Origin: Shewanella litorisediminis
GTDB lineage: Bacteria > Pseudomonadota > Gammaproteobacteria > Enterobacterales > Shewanellaceae
Reading direction: 5' to 3'
DNA length: 64,000 nucleotides
Assembly (NCBI RefSeq): GCF_016834455.1
Contig: NZ_CP069213.1
Location: 1,054,501-1,118,500, forward strand
The translations under genes were made by a program, and so were the position numbers. Under the pieces are notes generated by a model. It was not told the origin of the DNA. It was given only the letters and a program-made list of their open reading frames with translations, and did no database searches. Below are positions 45,356 through 55,217 of this stretch, one piece after another; position 1 is the stretch's first letter, and the number at the start of each line of letters is the position of its first letter.

Positions 45356-48300
45356 ATGAGTAACGAACTTCCTCCATCAACCATGGCGGCCAGCCTCAGG
45401 GCTTGCGCTCGCTTTACGCCATCGACCCGGCATATAAAGGCGGGTCTGATAAGTCTGATAGCTTACCTCTCTTCGGCGCCCCTGTGGGCCGATGATACTT
45501 CTTTGTACGTCTATGAGTCCTCCAGCCGTTCAGACGAGCGGCCCCAGGTGCTGGTCATATTTGACAACTCTGGCAGCATGGACACCACCGTATATGGCGT
45601 GAATCCGTCGTTTTCCAATGCAGGCGGGGACGTATCAGAAGGCGAACAGATTTATTACAGCCTCGATGCGGCAGAGACGCCCCCAAACCCCGGCAACCCA
45701 GCGGAAAAGCGTTTCTTTACCTTTAATCGCAATGCATGCGCCAGCTCTTATGAGTTCCTTGAGAAGCAGGGCGTTTTCACGGGTTTTATGCGCCACTATG
45801 TGTACAGTGGTCAAACCGGCAGCTGGGAAGAGTTCCCCCGCAGCGACGGCGCCAGCATTCGCATGGTGGAGTGCTTTGAAGATATTCAGGATAAGAATTA
45901 CGACAATGGCAGCGTGGCCAAAGATGGCCTTCCGGTAGACGGCGAAGGTCGCCGGGGTAGCCCTTTACCCTTTTATCGCGTCTCCAGTGGCAGCAAAGAG
46001 GCGGTCAAAGAGCTGGCGATGTCCAAGGCAAAAAATACCGGGTTCGGTACCGGCCGAATCGTCACCCTGTACACAAAGACCTACCTCAACTGGTATCACG
46101 GCGAGAAAAAGAAGGTTAATCGCACCCGCATCGACATTGCCAAAGAGGCGGTGGCCAATGTGCTTCTAACCACACCCGGTGTGGATTTCGGTTTGGCGAT
46201 TTTTAACAGCAACGTTTACGAGGGCTATGACGACGGTGGACGTATTATCGCTGGCATTAAACCTGCCACCGCAAGCAATAAAAAGGATTTGATTGAAGCC
46301 GTCGATTTACTGAAAGGAACGACCTGGACGCCACTGTGTGAAACCCTCTATGAGGCGTATCGCTATTTTTCCGGTGGTGAAGTCTGGTTTGGTGATGACG
46401 ACCCCACCCTCAAGCCCTATCGCGATAAAGACGCTATTGATGCAAATAACCGCTATAAGTCGCCATTCAAGACATGCCAGAACCGCGCCTATATCGTTTA
46501 TGTCACCGACGGTGAACCTACCCGCGACAGTAATGCCAACAAGCTGGTGTACGACTTAACCGGTGGCGTGGATGCCTATACCTCAAGCCCGGCCAGTTAT
46601 TTAAGCTCGCTCTCGTCCTGGATGAACACCCACGACGTTAACCCCAATATGGTCGGCGACCAGAGCGTGTCTACTTACACTATTGGTTTCAGTCAGGGGG
46701 CGGCTTCGGCGGCAGGACTGCTGCGTCATACCGCCGAAAAGGGTGGGGGTAAGTATTATGACGCCACCAACGTGGACGACTTGCAGAAATCACTGATGCA
46801 GGTGTTTAAAAACATTCTGGAAAAGAATGCCAGCTTTACTGCGCCCTCGGTTGCCAGCAACAACTTCAACCGTATTCAGACCTTTGATTCTGTCTACTAC
46901 TCGATGTTTTTGCCAAACCGGGGGCCCCGTTGGAGCGGAAACCTGAAAAAATTCAAGGTCACTGAGAGTGGCGACATCATCGATGTCAATAAGGCCGGGG
47001 TCATTGACAGTGATGGCAATATCGCCAAAAGCGCCTGTTCCCATTGGAGCAGCAGCGCCGATTGCAGTGCAGGGGATGGCAACGATGTGCGCCGTGGCGG
47101 CGCTGCCGGTATGCTGCAGCGCATGCAGGCCAAGGATCGTAATCTGTTGTCGGACGTGGGCGGGCTTAAGCCGCTCACCCTGAGCGCCGCCAGCACCAAG
47201 GCTGGTGGAAATGGTGCCCTTGCCACCTTCCTCGGGGTTGATGAGTCTGAGGTGGCCAACCTGATTGATTGGGCCCGTGGTGTTGACGTGGACGACGACA
47301 ATGACAACGGCAATCGCACCGAAATGCGTGCCGATATTATGGGCGACCCCCTGCACTCCAAACCGCTCGCCATCAACTTCGGCAGTGAGAGCTCGCCAGA
47401 CATTCGGGTGATGGTGGGCACCAACCACGGTGTGTTGCACATGTTTAAAGACGCAGGCAACAGTGTGTCTGAATCCTGGGCCTATCTGCCATGGGAAATG
47501 CTGCCAAAGCAGGCCACACTGCGGGAAAACCTGCCCTCAGGTCGCCACTCGGTTTACGGTATCGATGGCTCACCCGTGGCTTGGGTGAAAAGCGGCGCTT
47601 CCGGCATTCAAAAAGCCTGGCTGTTTTTCGGTCTTCGCCGTGGTGGCGATGCCTACTATGCCCTGGATATTACCAACCCGGATACGCCACGCTTTATGTG
47701 GCGCATTGATGGCAGCAGCCCGGGGATGGATTTGCTCGGCCAAAGCTGGTCCAAGCCTGTGGTGACCTTTATCCCGGGCAGAGAGTCGAGCCCTGTGCTG
47801 ATTTTTGGCGGTGGCTACAGCCCGTCAAACAAAGATATTCCCGGTGTGGGTACGCCGGATAATCTGGGTACGGCGGTGTTTATTGTTGATGCCGCCACCG
47901 GCAATTTGGTGCACAGTTTTGGCCCCAACAATGCCGGTAACATGACAGTGATGCCCGGCATCAAAGACAGCATTCCCAATGAAGTCGCGGTACTCGATGC
48001 CAATAATGATGGACTCATAGACCGCATCTACGCCACAGATACCGGCGGCAATGTGTGGCGCATGGATTTACCGGGGGCAGCGCCCAAGGATGCCAACAGG
48101 CGTTGGTCTGCCTTTAAGTTCGCCTCCCTTGGCGGTATGACAACTGGCTCCGACAGGCGATTTTTTGCAGGTCCTGTGGTGGCTCAAACGGCATTGAACA
48201 GCACTCTGGAATACACCAGTCGCGAGAACGGCCGCACCAGTACTGTCACCACGGTACAAACCATTCCCTATGATGCCGTGGTGGTGGGCAGTGGAATTCG

Positions 48301-48904
48301 CCCGGCCCCTCAGGACGACCAGCGGGAAGATATGTTCTTCACCCTGCAGGACCGCAATATCGGCATACGTTCCTTCGATGGCAGCAACAAGGACAGATTG
48401 CCTCCGTCTGCTCTGACGTTGGCGGATCTTTATGATGTCACCAGCGCACCTCCAACCACCAAAGAGGAAGAGGTGCGTTTTGGTAAGCTGCGTGGCTGGT
48501 ATTACAACTTCACCCGTAAAGGCGAAAAGAGCCTGTCTGCGGGCTCCATCATCCGGGGGCGGGTGTTTTTCACCTCCTACGTGCCCGGCAGCGCCGCAGC
48601 GCCCGGTACCAATCAGTGCCTTATTCCCGGAAAGGGCTATCTCTATGGCTTTGATTTGCACAGGGGGACTCGCTCTTACAGCAAAACCTATCTGGAAATG
48701 GGGGAAAGTGTACCCGATACGCCCCAGCTGGTGGTGCCAAGCAGTAAAACTATGTACTTGATTGGTATAGGTAAGTCGCCTGAATTGATGGTGAAAACTC
48801 GCTGTGAGGATAACAACGAACACTGTGATGGTTGTCCGCCGGGGGACGAGAAATGTATCGGCGGCGGCATGAATACCAGGAAGATTTATTACTATGCAAA
48901 CTGA
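45356..48904 (+). CDS. pilY1: PilY1-type adhesin / type IV pilus tip-associated protein
   Basis: A 1182-residue exported protein. It has a signal-like hydrophobic stretch (~30-46), a von Willebrand A domain with the MIDAS motif DNSGSM (~69) and later VTDGEPT, and a C-terminal PilY beta-propeller with a calcium loop (DANNDGLIDRIYATD, ~880), followed by a Cys-rich end. PilY1 proteins prime pilus assembly, promote adhesion and take part in surface sensing. They usually lie in a minor-pilin operon; no fimT, pilV, pilW, pilX or pilE is near. ATG 45356 is preferred over TTG 45350. It overlaps the next gene by 11 bases. Confidence 0.9.
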   Translation: MSNELPPSTMAASLRACARFTPSTRHIKAGLISLIAYLSSAPLWADDTSLYVYESSSRSDERPQVLVIFDNSGSMDTTVYGVNPSFSNAGGDVSEGEQIYYSLDAAETPPNPGNPAEKRFFTFNRNACASSYEFLEKQGVFTGFMRHYVYSGQTGSWEEFPRSDGASIRMVECFEDIQDKNYDNGSVAKDGLPVDGEGRRGSPLPFYRVSSGSKEAVKELAMSKAKNTGFGTGRIVTLYTKTYLNWYHGEKKKVNRTRIDIAKEAVANVLLTTPGVDFGLAIFNSNVYEGYDDGGRIIAGIKPATASNKKDLIEAVDLLKGTTWTPLCETLYEAYRYFSGGEVWFGDDDPTLKPYRDKDAIDANNRYKSPFKTCQNRAYIVYVTDGEPTRDSNANKLVYDLTGGVDAYTSSPASYLSSLSSWMNTHDVNPNMVGDQSVSTYTIGFSQGAASAAGLLRHTAEKGGGKYYDATNVDDLQKSLMQVFKNILEKNASFTAPSVASNNFNRIQTFDSVYYSMFLPNRGPRWSGNLKKFKVTESGDIIDVNKAGVIDSDGNIAKSACSHWSSSADCSAGDGNDVRRGGAAGMLQRMQAKDRNLLSDVGGLKPLTLSAASTKAGGNGALATFLGVDESEVANLIDWARGVDVDDDNDNGNRTEMRADIMGDPLHSKPLAINFGSESSPDIRVMVGTNHGVLHMFKDAGNSVSESWAYLPWEMLPKQATLRENLPSGRHSVYGIDGSPVAWVKSGASGIQKAWLFFGLRRGGDAYYALDITNPDTPRFMWRIDGSSPGMDLLGQSWSKPVVTFIPGRESSPVLIFGGGYSPSNKDIPGVGTPDNLGTAVFIVDAATGNLVHSFGPNNAGNMTVMPGIKDSIPNEVAVLDANNDGLIDRIYATDTGGNVWRMDLPGAAPKDANRRWSAFKFASLGGMTTGSDRRFFAGPVVAQTALNSTLEYTSRENGRTSTVTTVQTIPYDAVVVGSGIRPAPQDDQREDMFFTLQDRNIGIRSFDGSNKDRLPPSALTLADLYDVTSAPPTTKEEEVRFGKLRGWYYNFTRKGEKSLSAGSIIRGRVFFTSYVPGSAAAPGTNQCLIPGKGYLYGFDLHRGTRSYSKTYLEMGESVPDTPQLVVPSSKTMYLIGIGKSPELMVKTRCEDNNEHCDGCPPGDEKCIGGGMNTRKIYYYAN

Positions 48905-49226
48905 CATCCGCGTTGCCGCCATACTCGTGGCACTGAGTCTCTCTCCCACGGTGTTGGCCGCGACTGACACGCAGAACCCTGGCGAGCGCGAGTCGTTCAA
49001 GTGCTTTATCAGCACCAATGTGGGCGATGGGGTATACGACTTCAGTTGGTACGCCGCCGATACCGCGCGCAATATGGCGCAGCTTGCTGGGCAGAGGCTG
49101 GCCAACTCTGCCATGGCCGCCAAGGGTATCCGGGTTTACGCCAGTGAAGTCCATGAGTGTGTCCCATTGAATCGGGATTTCGCGGCGCAAAAGGCACGGG
49201 CACTGGATGAGGCCATGGCACGCTGA
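48894..49226 (+). CDS. Small secreted protein coupled to pilY1 (110 aa), unknown function
   Basis: A 110-residue protein with a signal peptide (cleavage near VLA-AT, ~22) and a mature part of about 88 residues with two cysteines (FKCFIS and HECVPL) that could form a disulfide. The middle is Ala-rich and helical. Its ATG lies 11 bases inside the end of pilY1, indicating translational coupling and a functional link. No family was recognised; a pilus-tip or export partner role is inference. Confidence 0.72.
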   Translation: MQTDIRVAAILVALSLSPTVLAATDTQNPGERESFKCFISTNVGDGVYDFSWYAADTARNMAQLAGQRLANSAMAAKGIRVYASEVHECVPLNRDFAAQKARALDEAMAR

Positions 49227-49243
49227 ACGGATGTGCTGCGCTG

Positions 49244-49990
49244 TCAGTTCAGTGATGTACTCAAAGGGGAGAGGATGGTGGCCATGCTGCCATCTTCTTC
49301 CATGCTCTGGATTGCCAGATTGAAATCTTCAAGCAACTGGAGGCTTCCCGCCCGCGTTTTCGACACGCCCAGATGAAATACCTCTTTTGCCAGGGGCTCA
49401 CCGACAAACTCGAATTGTCCCTGATATTCCGCCGGGCCGTGGGCGATAAGATACTGTGCCACATTGCGGCTTATGACGATTAAATCCACCCTGCCTAACT
49501 GCAGCTTGCGAAGGTTGGTCTCATCGGAATCGGCTTCTTCCGTGTGCAATTTGCTGCCGGCAATGGCTGCCGGGTTGGCATACCCGCGGCTTATACCAAT
49601 CCGTTTATCTTTGAGTTCTGACAGTTGCTGATAGCCAATCCTGTCCTGCTTTCTGGCCAGAAAGGCGATTTCCGTACCCTGCAGAGGCCGCGAATAATAG
49701 GCCCAGTTTTCCCTTTCTGTCCGATACCAGAGGCCAATAATGGCATCCGCTTTGCCGGCCTTAATGAGGGCAGTCGCGCGAATAAAGGGATAGAACTTAA
49801 GCTCAACCTGATAGCCCCGGCGCTGCAGCGCCTCTTGTACCAGAACCGCCACGGGTCCGAAACTGTCCAGTGACTCAGCATAAAAGGGGGGAAGGTCGGT
49901 TGCCACCAGTGTCAGGGTTTTGGGCTCCTGCGCTGTCACCCACAGCGGCAGTAGCAGAAAGATCAGCAAGGTTAAGCGCTTCGGCGACAT
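49244..49990 (-). CDS. Periplasmic solute-binding protein (SBP_bac_3 family)
   Basis: A 248-residue secreted binding protein with a signal peptide ending TAQ-EP (~20). It has the family blocks LVATDLPPFYAESLDSFGPVAVLVQEAL, KADAIIGLWYRTER and DKRIGISRGYANP. No transporter genes accompany it. It is the second lone SBP_bac_3 protein flanking pilY1, only moderately similar to the first by eye. It converges on the 110-aa gene with an 18-bp gap. Confidence 0.85.
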   Translation of the reverse strand: MSPKRLTLLIFLLLPLWVTAQEPKTLTLVATDLPPFYAESLDSFGPVAVLVQEALQRRGYQVELKFYPFIRATALIKAGKADAIIGLWYRTERENWAYYSRPLQGTEIAFLARKQDRIGYQQLSELKDKRIGISRGYANPAAIAGSKLHTEEADSDETNLRKLQLGRVDLIVISRNVAQYLIAHGPAEYQGQFEFVGEPLAKEVFHLGVSKTRAGSLQLLEDFNLAIQSMEEDGSMATILSPLSTSLN

Positions 49991-50095
49991 AAAGCGGGTT
50001 CCAGCGGCGGGAAGAGCGGCGTTTTTTTGAGTATAGTACGCCGCCTTTCTCCTGCCTCTGGCTGCTTCTGAGAAACAGATTGGAAAGGTTATGGA

Positions 50096-51247
50096 TTAAT
50101 CACTGATAAGCGGTGACTTGCTGCCATCGTATTTGCCCCGAAGCAGCGTATCCCCTTCAACCCAAAGCAGTTCACCGGCATTACCCAGTTTGATGGATGA
50201 ATCGATGGCGATGATGCGGTTGTCGTAAAGACCCAGCACCCGGGTTTGTGAGGTATGGCCAACCACTATGTGGTTGACACCAAAGTGTTTGAGCAGGGCA
50301 TCGATTTGCGATGCATCCAGCTCTGACTTGAAGTAGCCCCGATACCAGGTTGGGCCACCTTTATAAAACAAAAAGTTAAGTAACGTGTTAGCCTTGATGT
50401 CGGCCTTGTCGTCGTCGATGTGTTTTCGGTACAGGTCGTTGGCCTGGCCGATGGAGAGGCCACGTTCCAGCCACTCGGGGCTTATGCCGCCGTGCATAAA
50501 CAGCATATCGTTTATCTTTACCAGGGTGTTTTTGCTTCTGAGCCACTGGCCGATTTCGGTGTCACTGTCATAGAGGGCATCGTAGGGGCGACCGATGAGG
50601 TCGCTGCTGACGTGGTAGCGATCGTTCACGTAGCGCAAATCCCCCTGAAGCACCATTTGCTCGTGATTGCCCATCAAGAGGTGCACCATGCCGCCGGCGG
50701 CGCGTGCAGCGCGGTCGAGTTCGTACATGAACCAGAGGACCTCGTTGACCTCAGGCCCCCGGTCAAATATGTCGCCGGTCATCACCAGATGGCCTTCACC
50801 CAGTGCCCAGTGGTTGTGTTCGTCGATCACCCTGTGGGCGCGAAGCAGGCTTATCAGCACCTGATACTGGCCGTGAACGTCACTGAGGGCGACCAGTGTC
50901 TTCACACCGCTGAAGTGGTCGTTATCGATTGCATAGGGGCCAAACAGAGTGGGCTGGGGCAGGGCGCCGCAATGTTCGGGGCGCTGCAGCGTGGTGCCGA
51001 CCTCTGTCGTTATCAGACGGCGGTGACAAATCCAGTGGGCCTGCTTTTGGCGCGCATCATTGAGGATGACATAGGGGCCATCATGAAAGTCTGTTGCGGC
51101 CTCTGAGCCAGAGCCCGACTCAGCTTGCGTAATCTCAGGCATCCCGGCCGGCTCCTTTGACATAACAGGCAAAGGGAAAAACGCCAACGCCATCAAGGTA
51201 ACGCCTATCAAGCCAGCGCTCATACCCGTGGCGTTTAATGCGTTCAT
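50096..51247 (-). CDS. Shewanella-like PPP-family protein phosphatase (Shelph)
   Basis: A metallophosphoesterase of the Shewanella-like phosphatase group, which includes the cold-active tyrosine phosphatase described from Shewanella. The PPP motifs are in order: LSDVHGQ, GDIFDRGPEV, GNHEQM, HGGISPEW and GHTSQ. Tyrosine specificity is known for members of the group. A hydrophobic segment at the N-terminus (MSAGLIGVTLMALAFFPLP) suggests export to the periplasm. The start is uncertain: ATG 51247 is chosen, with 51223 and 51328 as alternatives. Confidence 0.85.
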   Translation of the reverse strand: MNALNATGMSAGLIGVTLMALAFFPLPVMSKEPAGMPEITQAESGSGSEAATDFHDGPYVILNDARQKQAHWICHRRLITTEVGTTLQRPEHCGALPQPTLFGPYAIDNDHFSGVKTLVALSDVHGQYQVLISLLRAHRVIDEHNHWALGEGHLVMTGDIFDRGPEVNEVLWFMYELDRAARAAGGMVHLLMGNHEQMVLQGDLRYVNDRYHVSSDLIGRPYDALYDSDTEIGQWLRSKNTLVKINDMLFMHGGISPEWLERGLSIGQANDLYRKHIDDDKADIKANTLLNFLFYKGGPTWYRGYFKSELDASQIDALLKHFGVNHIVVGHTSQTRVLGLYDNRIIAIDSSIKLGNAGELLWVEGDTLLRGKYDGSKSPLISD

Positions 51248-51450
51248 GCTCTTGGGGTTTGCAAACAGGGGTAACACGAACTTCACTCGACACCTCTGGA
51301 TTAGGTTGAAGCGATACAGGGCTTGCATCGTCTTTGCTGCTGTTGCGCTGCAGTATAACCCTGGCGAAGGCAACACCGGAGTGAATAGAGAAAGAAACGA
51401 GCTAAAAACGACAAGGGCTATATTTGTTCAAGATTTTGATATTTAAGGGA

Positions 51451-51481
51451 AATAAAAAAAGGAGACCTTCAGGTCTCCTTT
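51451..51481 (-). terminator. Terminator of ettA
   Basis: 11-bp arms (AAAGGAGACCT and its complement, 51458-51468 and 51471-51481) are followed on the minus strand by a long T run. It lies 18 bases past the ettA stop. Confidence 0.85.
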
Positions 51482-51498
51482 GTTTTCTATGGCAACGC

Positions 51499-53166
51499 TT
51501 ACTTGGTCATGCGCTTGTACTTGAGACGATGCGGCTCAACCACGTCGGTGCCGTAGGTGTTCTTCAGCCAGGTAGAGTACTCGGTGTAGTTACCTTCGTA
51601 GAAGTTCACCTGACCCTCATCACGGTAGTCGAGGATGTGAGTACAGATACGGTCGAGGAACCAACGGTCGTGGGAAATCACCATGGCGCAGCCGGGGAAT
51701 TCCAGCAGGGCTTCTTCCAGGGCTCGCAGGGTTTCCACGTCCAGATCGTTGGTGGGTTCGTCGAGCAGCAGCACGTTGCCGCCGGCCTGCAGCAGCTTGG
51801 CCAGGTGCACCCGGTTACGCTCACCACCGGAGAGGGTGCCGATGATCTTTTGCTGATCCGCGCCACGGAAGTTAAAGCGGCCCACGTAGGCGCGGCTTGG
51901 AATTTCCATGTTGTTGATGCGCATGATGTCCTGACCGCCGGAAATTTCTTCCCAGATGGTGGCCTTGTTGTTCATGGAGTCACGGAACTGCTCGACCGAG
52001 GCGATTTTCACGGTTTCCCCGATTTCAATCTCGCCGCTGTCTGGCTGCTCGGCGCCGCTCAGCATACGGAACAGGGTCGATTTACCGGCACCGTTGGCAC
52101 CGATAATGCCCACGATGGCGCCCTTGGGCACGGTGAACGACAGGTTATCGATAAGCACGCGATCGCCGTAGCTCTTGGTGAGGTTGCGCACCTCAATCAC
52201 CTTGTCACCGAGACGGGGTCCGGGCGGAATAAAGAGCTCGTTGGTCTCGTTGCGGCGCTGATAATCGGAGCTGTTGAGCTCTTCGAAGCGGTTCATACGC
52301 GCCTTGCCCTTGGACTGGCGGCCTTTGGCTCCCTGACGCACCCACTCCAGTTCCTTGGCGATGGTCTTCTGGCGGGCGCTTTCGGAGGCGGCTTCCTGCT
52401 TCAGACGGGCGTCCTTTTGCTCCAGCCAGCTGGAGTAGTTGCCCTGCCACGGGATACCTTCGCCGCGGTCGAGTTCCAGAATCCAGCCGGCGGCATTGTC
52501 GAGGAAGTAACGGTCGTGGGTAATGGCCACGACTGTACCTGAGTATTCCTGCAGGAAGTGCTCAAGCCAGGCCACAGACTCGGCGTCCAGGTGGTTGGTG
52601 GGTTCGTCCAGCAGCAGCATCTCGGGCTTTTCCAAGAGCAGACGGCAGATGGCCACACGGCGGCGCTCACCACCTGACAGCACTTCAATCTTGGCATCCC
52701 ACTCCGGCAGACGCAGGGCGTTGGCGGCGCGCTCGAGGATGTTGTCCAGGTTATGGGCATCCTGAGCCTGAATGATGGCTTCCAGCTCACCTTGCTCTTT
52801 GGCAAGGGCGTCGAAGTCGGCGTCCGGGTCGGCATAGGCGGCGTACACTTCATCGAGGCGGGTCAGGGCGCGCTTGGCCTCGCCAACGGCTTCTTCGATG
52901 GCTTCACGCACTGTCTGGTTCGGGTCAAGCTGTGGCTCCTGGGGCAGGTAGCCAATCTTGAGGCCGGGCATGGGGCGGGCTTCACCTTCGATTTCGGTGT
53001 CGATACCGGCCATGATGCGCAGCAATGTGGATTTACCCGAGCCGTTCAGACCCAGAACACCAATCTTGGCGCCGGGGAAGAAGCTTAAGGAGATGTCTTT
53101 AAGGATTTGCTTCTTGGGCGGCACGATTTTGCCAACCCGCAGCATGCTGTAAACAAACTGAGCCAT
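51499..53166 (-). CDS. ettA: Energy-dependent translational throttle protein EttA (ABC-F)
   Basis: A cytoplasmic ABC-F ATPase that binds the ribosomal E site and gates the first peptide bond according to the ATP/ADP ratio. The 555-residue protein has two nucleotide-binding domains (Walker A GLNGSGKST and GANGAGKST, signatures LSGGERRR and LSGGERNR, LLLDEPTNHLD and LLLDEPTNDLD) joined by the arm and linker segments of EttA. The frame is open 20 codons further up, but MAQFVYSMLRVGK at 53166 matches the E. coli N-terminus. It is divergent from glyA. Confidence 0.97.
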   Translation of the reverse strand: MAQFVYSMLRVGKIVPPKKQILKDISLSFFPGAKIGVLGLNGSGKSTLLRIMAGIDTEIEGEARPMPGLKIGYLPQEPQLDPNQTVREAIEEAVGEAKRALTRLDEVYAAYADPDADFDALAKEQGELEAIIQAQDAHNLDNILERAANALRLPEWDAKIEVLSGGERRRVAICRLLLEKPEMLLLDEPTNHLDAESVAWLEHFLQEYSGTVVAITHDRYFLDNAAGWILELDRGEGIPWQGNYSSWLEQKDARLKQEAASESARQKTIAKELEWVRQGAKGRQSKGKARMNRFEELNSSDYQRRNETNELFIPPGPRLGDKVIEVRNLTKSYGDRVLIDNLSFTVPKGAIVGIIGANGAGKSTLFRMLSGAEQPDSGEIEIGETVKIASVEQFRDSMNNKATIWEEISGGQDIMRINNMEIPSRAYVGRFNFRGADQQKIIGTLSGGERNRVHLAKLLQAGGNVLLLDEPTNDLDVETLRALEEALLEFPGCAMVISHDRWFLDRICTHILDYRDEGQVNFYEGNYTEYSTWLKNTYGTDVVEPHRLKYKRMTK

Positions 53167-53286
53167 GTCGTCTCTCTGCGATTTACAAATAGAATTAAGC
53201 GCTGAAAATTGGCCGAAGTTTACCAAGTCGGGGCACTATTCTCCAGATGGCGATGTGAAATCCCATTCATCAGGCAGGTTGTTTTG

Positions 53287-53329
53287 ATGATGAAACACAG
53301 TCATCGGCACAGAGAGGGATTTTCATCAT
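53287..53329 (+). promoter_or_regulatory. Long-range inverted repeat in the glyA upstream region
   Basis: Perfect 9-bp arms ATGATGAAA and TTTCATCAT (53287-53295, 53321-53329) are separated by 25 bases, about 80 bp before the glyA ATG. It may be an operator pair or a leader stem. A -10-like TAGAAT follows at 53361-53366. No glycine riboswitch consensus was recognised. Confidence 0.4.
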
Positions 53330-53409
53330 ATTGCGGCTGGGATTGTGATCGATTGCAGAGTAGAATACCGCGCAACCCTACCTATAAGATTTGCCAGCTG
53401 GAGTGACCA

Positions 53410-54663
53410 ATGCTGAAGAAGACCATGAATATTGCCGACTATGATCCCGAGCTGTTCAAGGCGATTGAAGACGAAACCCTTCGCCAGGAAGAGCATATCG
53501 AGCTGATTGCCTCCGAGAACTACACTTCTCCCCGCGTGATGCAGGCTCAGGGTTCACAGCTGACCAACAAGTACGCCGAAGGTTATCCTGGGAAGCGTTA
53601 CTATGGTGGCTGTGAGTACGTCGACATCGTGGAAACCCTGGCCATTGAGCGCGCCAAAGAACTCTTCGGTGCCACTTTCGCCAACGTACAGCCACACTCC
53701 GGTTCTCAGGCCAACAGCGCCGTGTACATGACCCTGCTCAAGCCAGGTGACACTGTACTGGGTATGAACCTGGCCCACGGTGGTCACCTGACTCATGGCT
53801 CACCGGTTAACTTTTCTGGCAAACTGTACAACATCATTCCTTACGGCATCGATGAAACCGGCAAGATTGACTACGACGAAATGGAGCGTCTGGCCGTTGA
53901 GCACAAGCCAAAGATGATGATTGGCGGTTTCTCTGCCTACTCTGGCATCGTTGACTGGGCCCGCATGCGTGAAATCGCCGACAAGATTGGCGCTTACCTG
54001 TTTGTGGACATGGCCCACGTGGCCGGTCTCGTGGCCGCCGGTGTGTATCCAAACCCGGTTCCACACGCTCACGTAGTGACCTCTACCACTCACAAGACCC
54101 TGGCCGGTCCCCGTGGCGGTATCATTCTGTCTGCTGCCAACGACGAAGACCTGTACAAGAAGCTGAACTCAGCGGTATTCCCGGGTGGTCAGGGCGGCCC
54201 GCTGATGCACGTTATCGCCGGTAAAGCGGTCGCCTTCAAAGAAGCGCTGGAGCCTGAGTTCAAGGTGTATCAGCAGCAGGTAGTTGCCAACGCCAAGGCC
54301 ATGGTGGAAGTGTTCCTTGAGCGCGGTTACAAGATAGTCTCCGGCGGTACCGACAACCACCTGATGCTGGTGGACCTGATTGGCCGCGACCTGACCGGTA
54401 AAGAAGCCGACGCGGCTCTGGGCGCTGCCAACATCACCGTGAACAAAAACTCAGTGCCAAACGACCCACGTTCTCCTTTCATCACTTCCGGTATCCGTAT
54501 CGGTACCCCAGCCATCACCCGCCGCGGTTTCAAAGAAGCCGAAGCACGTGAGCTGACTCACTGGATCTGTGATGTACTGGACAATGCCAAAGACGAGAGT
54601 GTGATTGCACGCGTAAAAGGTCAGGTACTGGAACTGTGCGCTCGTTTCCCTGTTTACGGTTAA
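53410..54663 (+). CDS. glyA: Serine hydroxymethyltransferase GlyA
   Basis: A PLP enzyme that converts serine and tetrahydrofolate to glycine and 5,10-methylene-THF, the main source of one-carbon units. The 417 residues match the standard length. Key blocks are [27 protein letters not shown] and the PLP-lysine motif [12 protein letters not shown] (Lys ~229). The N-terminus [15 protein letters not shown] closely follows the E. coli form. GGAG precedes the ATG, and a terminator follows the stop. Confidence 0.98.
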   Translation: MLKKTMNIADYDPELFKAIEDETLRQEEHIELIASENYTSPRVMQAQGSQLTNKYAEGYPGKRYYGGCEYVDIVETLAIERAKELFGATFANVQPHSGSQANSAVYMTLLKPGDTVLGMNLAHGGHLTHGSPVNFSGKLYNIIPYGIDETGKIDYDEMERLAVEHKPKMMIGGFSAYSGIVDWARMREIADKIGAYLFVDMAHVAGLVAAGVYPNPVPHAHVVTSTTHKTLAGPRGGIILSAANDEDLYKKLNSAVFPGGQGGPLMHVIAGKAVAFKEALEPEFKVYQQQVVANAKAMVEVFLERGYKIVSGGTDNHLMLVDLIGRDLTGKEADAALGAANITVNKNSVPNDPRSPFITSGIRIGTPAITRRGFKEAEARELTHWICDVLDNAKDESVIARVKGQVLELCARFPVYG

Positions 54664-54689
54664 CCTTTTAACCTGAATAGGATACACTC

Positions 54690-54719
54690 ATGGCCGCTGC
54701 GATAGCGGCCATTTTTATT
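54690..54719 (+). terminator. Terminator of glyA
   Basis: 9-bp arms ATGGCCGCT and AGCGGCCAT with a 5-base loop are followed by TTTTATTT, 27 bases after the glyA stop. It separates glyA from the nrdR-rib operon. Confidence 0.85.
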
Positions 54720-54767
54720 TGTATTGCGGTTCCATTTCGCCCTTCATTCAGCACGCCAGGAGGCCCC

Positions 54768-55217
54768 ATGCACTGTCCATTTTGCAACGCAACCGACACC
54801 AAGGTGATCGACTCCCGTCTGGTGGGGGAAGGGCATCAGGTAAGGCGTCGGCGGGAGTGCACCGAGTGCCACGAGCGCTTTACCACCTTTGAAGGTGCCG
54901 AGCTGGTGATGCCGAGGGTCATCAAGCGTGATGGCACCCGTCAGCCGTTCGACGATGAAAAGCTGCGCAGCGGCATGTTAAAAGCCGTGGAAAAGCGCCC
55001 TGTGTCCATCGATCAGATTGACCAGGCGATGAACAAGATTAAGTCGACCCTGCGCGCCACCGGCGAGCGGGAAATCCCCTCTGAGATGATTGGCAACCTG
55101 ATGATGGACAGCCTGATAGAGCTGGATAAAGTGGCCTATATCCGCTTCGCCTCTGTCTATCGCGCCTTTGAAGACGTCTCCGAGTTTGGTGAGGCTATAG
55201 CGAAGCTACAGAAATAG
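54768..55217 (+). CDS. nrdR: Transcriptional repressor NrdR
   Basis: A 149-residue repressor of ribonucleotide reductase genes. It has an N-terminal zinc ribbon (Cys3, Cys6, Cys31, Cys34 in MHCPFC and CTECHERF) and an ATP-cone domain that senses ATP/dATP (~45-140). The ATG at 54768 has a perfect AGGAGG; an upstream in-frame extension overlaps the glyA terminator and is not used. The last codons and the TAG stop are the first unit of an 18-bp tandem repeat. It heads the rib-nusB operon, as in many gammaproteobacteria. Confidence 0.97.
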   Translation: MHCPFCNATDTKVIDSRLVGEGHQVRRRRECTECHERFTTFEGAELVMPRVIKRDGTRQPFDDEKLRSGMLKAVEKRPVSIDQIDQAMNKIKSTLRATGEREIPSEMIGNLMMDSLIELDKVAYIRFASVYRAFEDVSEFGEAIAKLQK

